Below, piece by piece: positions 61,487-64,000 of a DNA stretch of 64,000 nt. How positions within the stretch are numbered: the stretch's first letter is position 1; each line of letters begins with the position of its first letter. Both the position numbers and the translations under genes were made by a program. Under the pieces are notes generated by a model. It was not told the DNA's origin, did not search any database, and saw nothing but the letters and a program-made list of their open reading frames with translations. The stretch is from Paramacrobiotus metropolitanus (lineage: Eukaryota; Tardigrada; Eutardigrada; Parachela; Macrobiotidae): assembly GCF_019649055.1 (NCBI RefSeq), contig NW_026570445.1, positions 57,191-121,190 on the forward strand, read 5' to 3'.

Positions 61487-64000
61487 CTTGTCAAATATTC
61501 TATCAACCGGGGAAATTAATTACACAACTCTGTGCTGAAGATTTAGAATAATTCCGCAAAGGGCAACATGGTGAGGAATAAGAAAATGTTGGTGGATGCG
61601 CGAGGATGTCGTAGGCGTCGTTTAGCGAGAGCGAACGTCGGCGGAATCGGATGGTGGTTGAGATGGTTGACTGGGAGAGGGGAAATCGTTATGATCGTGC
61701 TCTTTCATTGTAATTGATGGAGTTTGGCGAGCAATGCAGTCGACACTCGAGGGAAGCGCTCGTTCAGTCCTGCTGCGCCTAAGCCGCGCGCTAATCGCAG
61801 CAGCCAATGCAATCGGCCAGTGCAATCCCCCGCAATTACTGTCCCGCTTCCACTGCAACGGCTTCATACGGCTTCGCAGCGCGCTGATTGGTCGTCGGCC
61901 GCGCTAAACGGGCGGGCGGGGCTAAAACGGCTTTAAATCAGCGCTGCCTGTACGACAGCGACGAGCGAGTGAGCCGGTATTAAATGCGGCTGTTATTACA
62001 GTACATGAGGATAATTAATACAGTACGCTGCCTATTGGTTGTTGCTGTACTGTATTTCTTACCGATTTAATTTACCGCTGTCAGTTGCAACAGGCCATCT
62101 AATCTACATTAATTATACCAGCTGATTCACAGTAAAAATAACAGCATAATTATCCGTGCGGAAATTGAAAAGCGGCGTTTCTCAGCAAACAACGGAAGAG
62201 CGCTGGAATAATTATACGGCATTTAACAAATCATTACATAGTCAGATTATTGTTAATGTCATATTGTACTGTTATTGCCTACAAGAGAAAACACAGCACA
62301 ATGGATGTGAATGATTGAAGCGGGGAAGGTGCGGCGGCGAGGCCGCGTAGAGCGTTGCGACCGCATGCCGATGAAAAGCGACCCCCGACCGATGTACTTG
62401 TGCTAAGCGGAGGCCCGTGTCCTAATGAGTGCGGCGGGGATCTGGGAATGTGTTAGTTCAGCCATGCTGCCGTATTGTTGCCGCATCGCACAGCCGCGAC
62501 ACGGCCCGTAATCGGGCGTAAACTGCCGACAATGCTGACTGATGCGTTAGTCCATGTACCTTGATTAAATTTGCAGTATGTAACCGTCACGACAAATGTT
62601 CGTATTATTACAAAACAGTTTGCAAAACGTGTCCTAAAATGTAAATGAATTAACTTTTCGCAATCTGCTTGTTATTATTTAATATTATGTTGTAGCTAAT
62701 TAAATTTTATTTTTCTAATAGAACTGAATTGTTAATGGCTTTTAGCTTGTAATTATAATTAATTAATATTGCTTGTAGAACTATTCCAATTATTAAGTTT
62801 AACTTTAAGCTACATACTAATAAGTGCCGCATCACCAACGATAAAAAAATATTTTTTTAATAATTTGATTTTGCAGTTTTTCGAGCGATCGAATTCCGAC
62901 TGAATCGATGTGTACCGGAAATAGCGGCATGCACGGTTTTCATGTAGCCCGTCAAATTAGTTGTTAGTTACAATCGTTGCGGGCAAATCCGGAGGAAGAG
63001 CAGCGATCAGTTGGCAGCCGTATTATCCGTTGTGAAAGGAGCATGCATTAAATGGAGAGCGCTGAAGAGGAGTGTCAAGAGCGCCAACAACACTTGATCA
63101 TGATGCCCATATGCAGTGAAGCTGCACGCTAATGTGTACATGTATCGGTAGATAATAATATTACTACTTAAAGGCACTCGTACAAATGCAGCGATCGATC
63201 AGTAGAGATACCCTGTATAACTGCCGTTTGACGTTGGAGGTTTTGCGATGATCGCGTTGGAGGTGAAGAGGAGTTGGTAAATCAGGGAAGGGAAGTGGCG
63301 GGCCTGAATTCCACCGGCAGGCTGCCAATGCCGGTTGGCTGCAGGAGGCTAATTACGGCCGGTGCTGCCGGACGCTAAGTGCGGTTTAGCTGCTGTTTGC
63401 ACAGCCTGCCAAATACTGCTAATTGGCGGGATGAAGACGCTCGTTAACTTGTTAAGTAGCCAAACATTTTCCCAGTCAATGAGCGTCATGCCGCCACAAG
63501 TATCCTGTCGACAGCAGTGGTTGCTTTGCAGCGCTACAAAGTCTCATTACATATACAGATAGAACGATTTGTTTCAAATCTTGCACTTACTTCCATGCGC
63601 ATCAGTATGAAAATCGTGTTTACCCGAATCAGAGTTCCGACATTTTTTTCATATTGTAAAGTAAATTTTAACAGTTTGAAGTTCATTTTAAATTTTGGAA
63701 AAAAATAGTTTGGTGTAAAAGCGATCTCCGTACAGATGTGGGTTTACCGGTCCGAAACTGGGGTTTCTATTTTCAAAATATGATCTATTTTAAATCTTCG
63801 AAAGCTTTTGTAGAGAAAGGAACTTCAGAATATCTTTTAAACAGTCAGTTATTAAAATTACAACCAATGCAAATCTGCAGTGAAAGCATTGAACAAACAC
63901 CATGTTTGCAAAATATTGCTCCACTGTCGAAACAGGATTATTACGGCAAGTCAAATATAGATACTATGTATGTAATACTCGTACCACGGTATAAAAAAAA
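61487..64000. other. Spacer upstream of Hmx
   Basis: No supported gene; frames near 61622-61936 and 63362-63708 look accidental. Probably Hmx regulatory DNA. Confidence 0.5.

Noticed and set aside
1-64000. CRISPR arrays, operons, bacterial-type genes or horizontal gene transfer
   Set aside because: All recognised genes are spliced animal genes; no regularly spaced repeats or bacterial genes were seen.

Overview
The window looks like nuclear DNA of a small invertebrate, most likely an ecdysozoan, and a tardigrade is a good fit. The reasons are spliced genes with many introns of only about 60-80 bases, a chitin-binding secreted protein, Bar- and Hmx-class homeobox genes, and an HNF4 nuclear receptor. 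CpG is not depleted, with CG-rich coding exons embedded in AT-richer spacers. The species assignment is an inference; there is no rRNA or mitochondrial marker to fix it. All gene models were built by hand from splice sites, phases and protein family knowledge.

Layout, left to right. 1-2.5 kb: a synaptotagmin-7-like gene on the minus strand, cut by the window edge. 2.6-13.6 kb: a long non-coding spacer with a TATA-box promoter and a likely untranslated exon (8.7 kb), and an AT-rich repeat (8.1-8.4 kb). 13.6-20.5 kb: an HNF4 nuclear receptor on the plus strand with two alternative first coding exons. 21.0-25.3 kb: a BarH-like homeobox gene on the minus strand, tail to tail with HNF4. 29.2-32.0 kb: two small four-membrane-span protein genes on the minus strand. 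33.2-34.5 kb: a non-coding inverted-repeat transposon flanked by TAA. 37.9-42.5 kb: a second BarH-like gene on the plus strand, head to head with the first. 43.8-44.7 kb: an inverted-repeat element holding a decayed fragment that resembles the C-terminus of a retroelement protein; a related fragment lies in an intron of the first Bar gene. 45.1-45.4 kb: a possible small secreted protein. 49.1-52.8 kb: a secreted protein with three chitin-binding modules. 58.6-61.5 kb: an Hmx (NK5-type) homeobox gene on the minus strand. The rest is spacer.

The functional content is mainly developmental regulators (HNF4, two Bar genes, Hmx) spread in large regulatory spacers, plus membrane, cuticle and exocytosis genes. 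Three Bar/Hmx genes within 40 kb suggest a remnant or new cluster of NK-like homeobox genes. Two short motifs recur far beyond chance. One is an exact 11-mer, TGACCGGAAGT, in seven copies (ETS-like core). The other is AAAGGTCA, a nuclear-receptor half-site, in at least 19 copies and densest in and around the HNF4 gene. The synaptotagmin gene has an AT-AC intron followed directly by a GC-AG intron. Several otherwise convincing exons (Hmx, second Bar gene, second four-span gene, perhaps HNF4) need a one-base correction to stay in frame, which suggests sequence errors or, less likely, true lesions.
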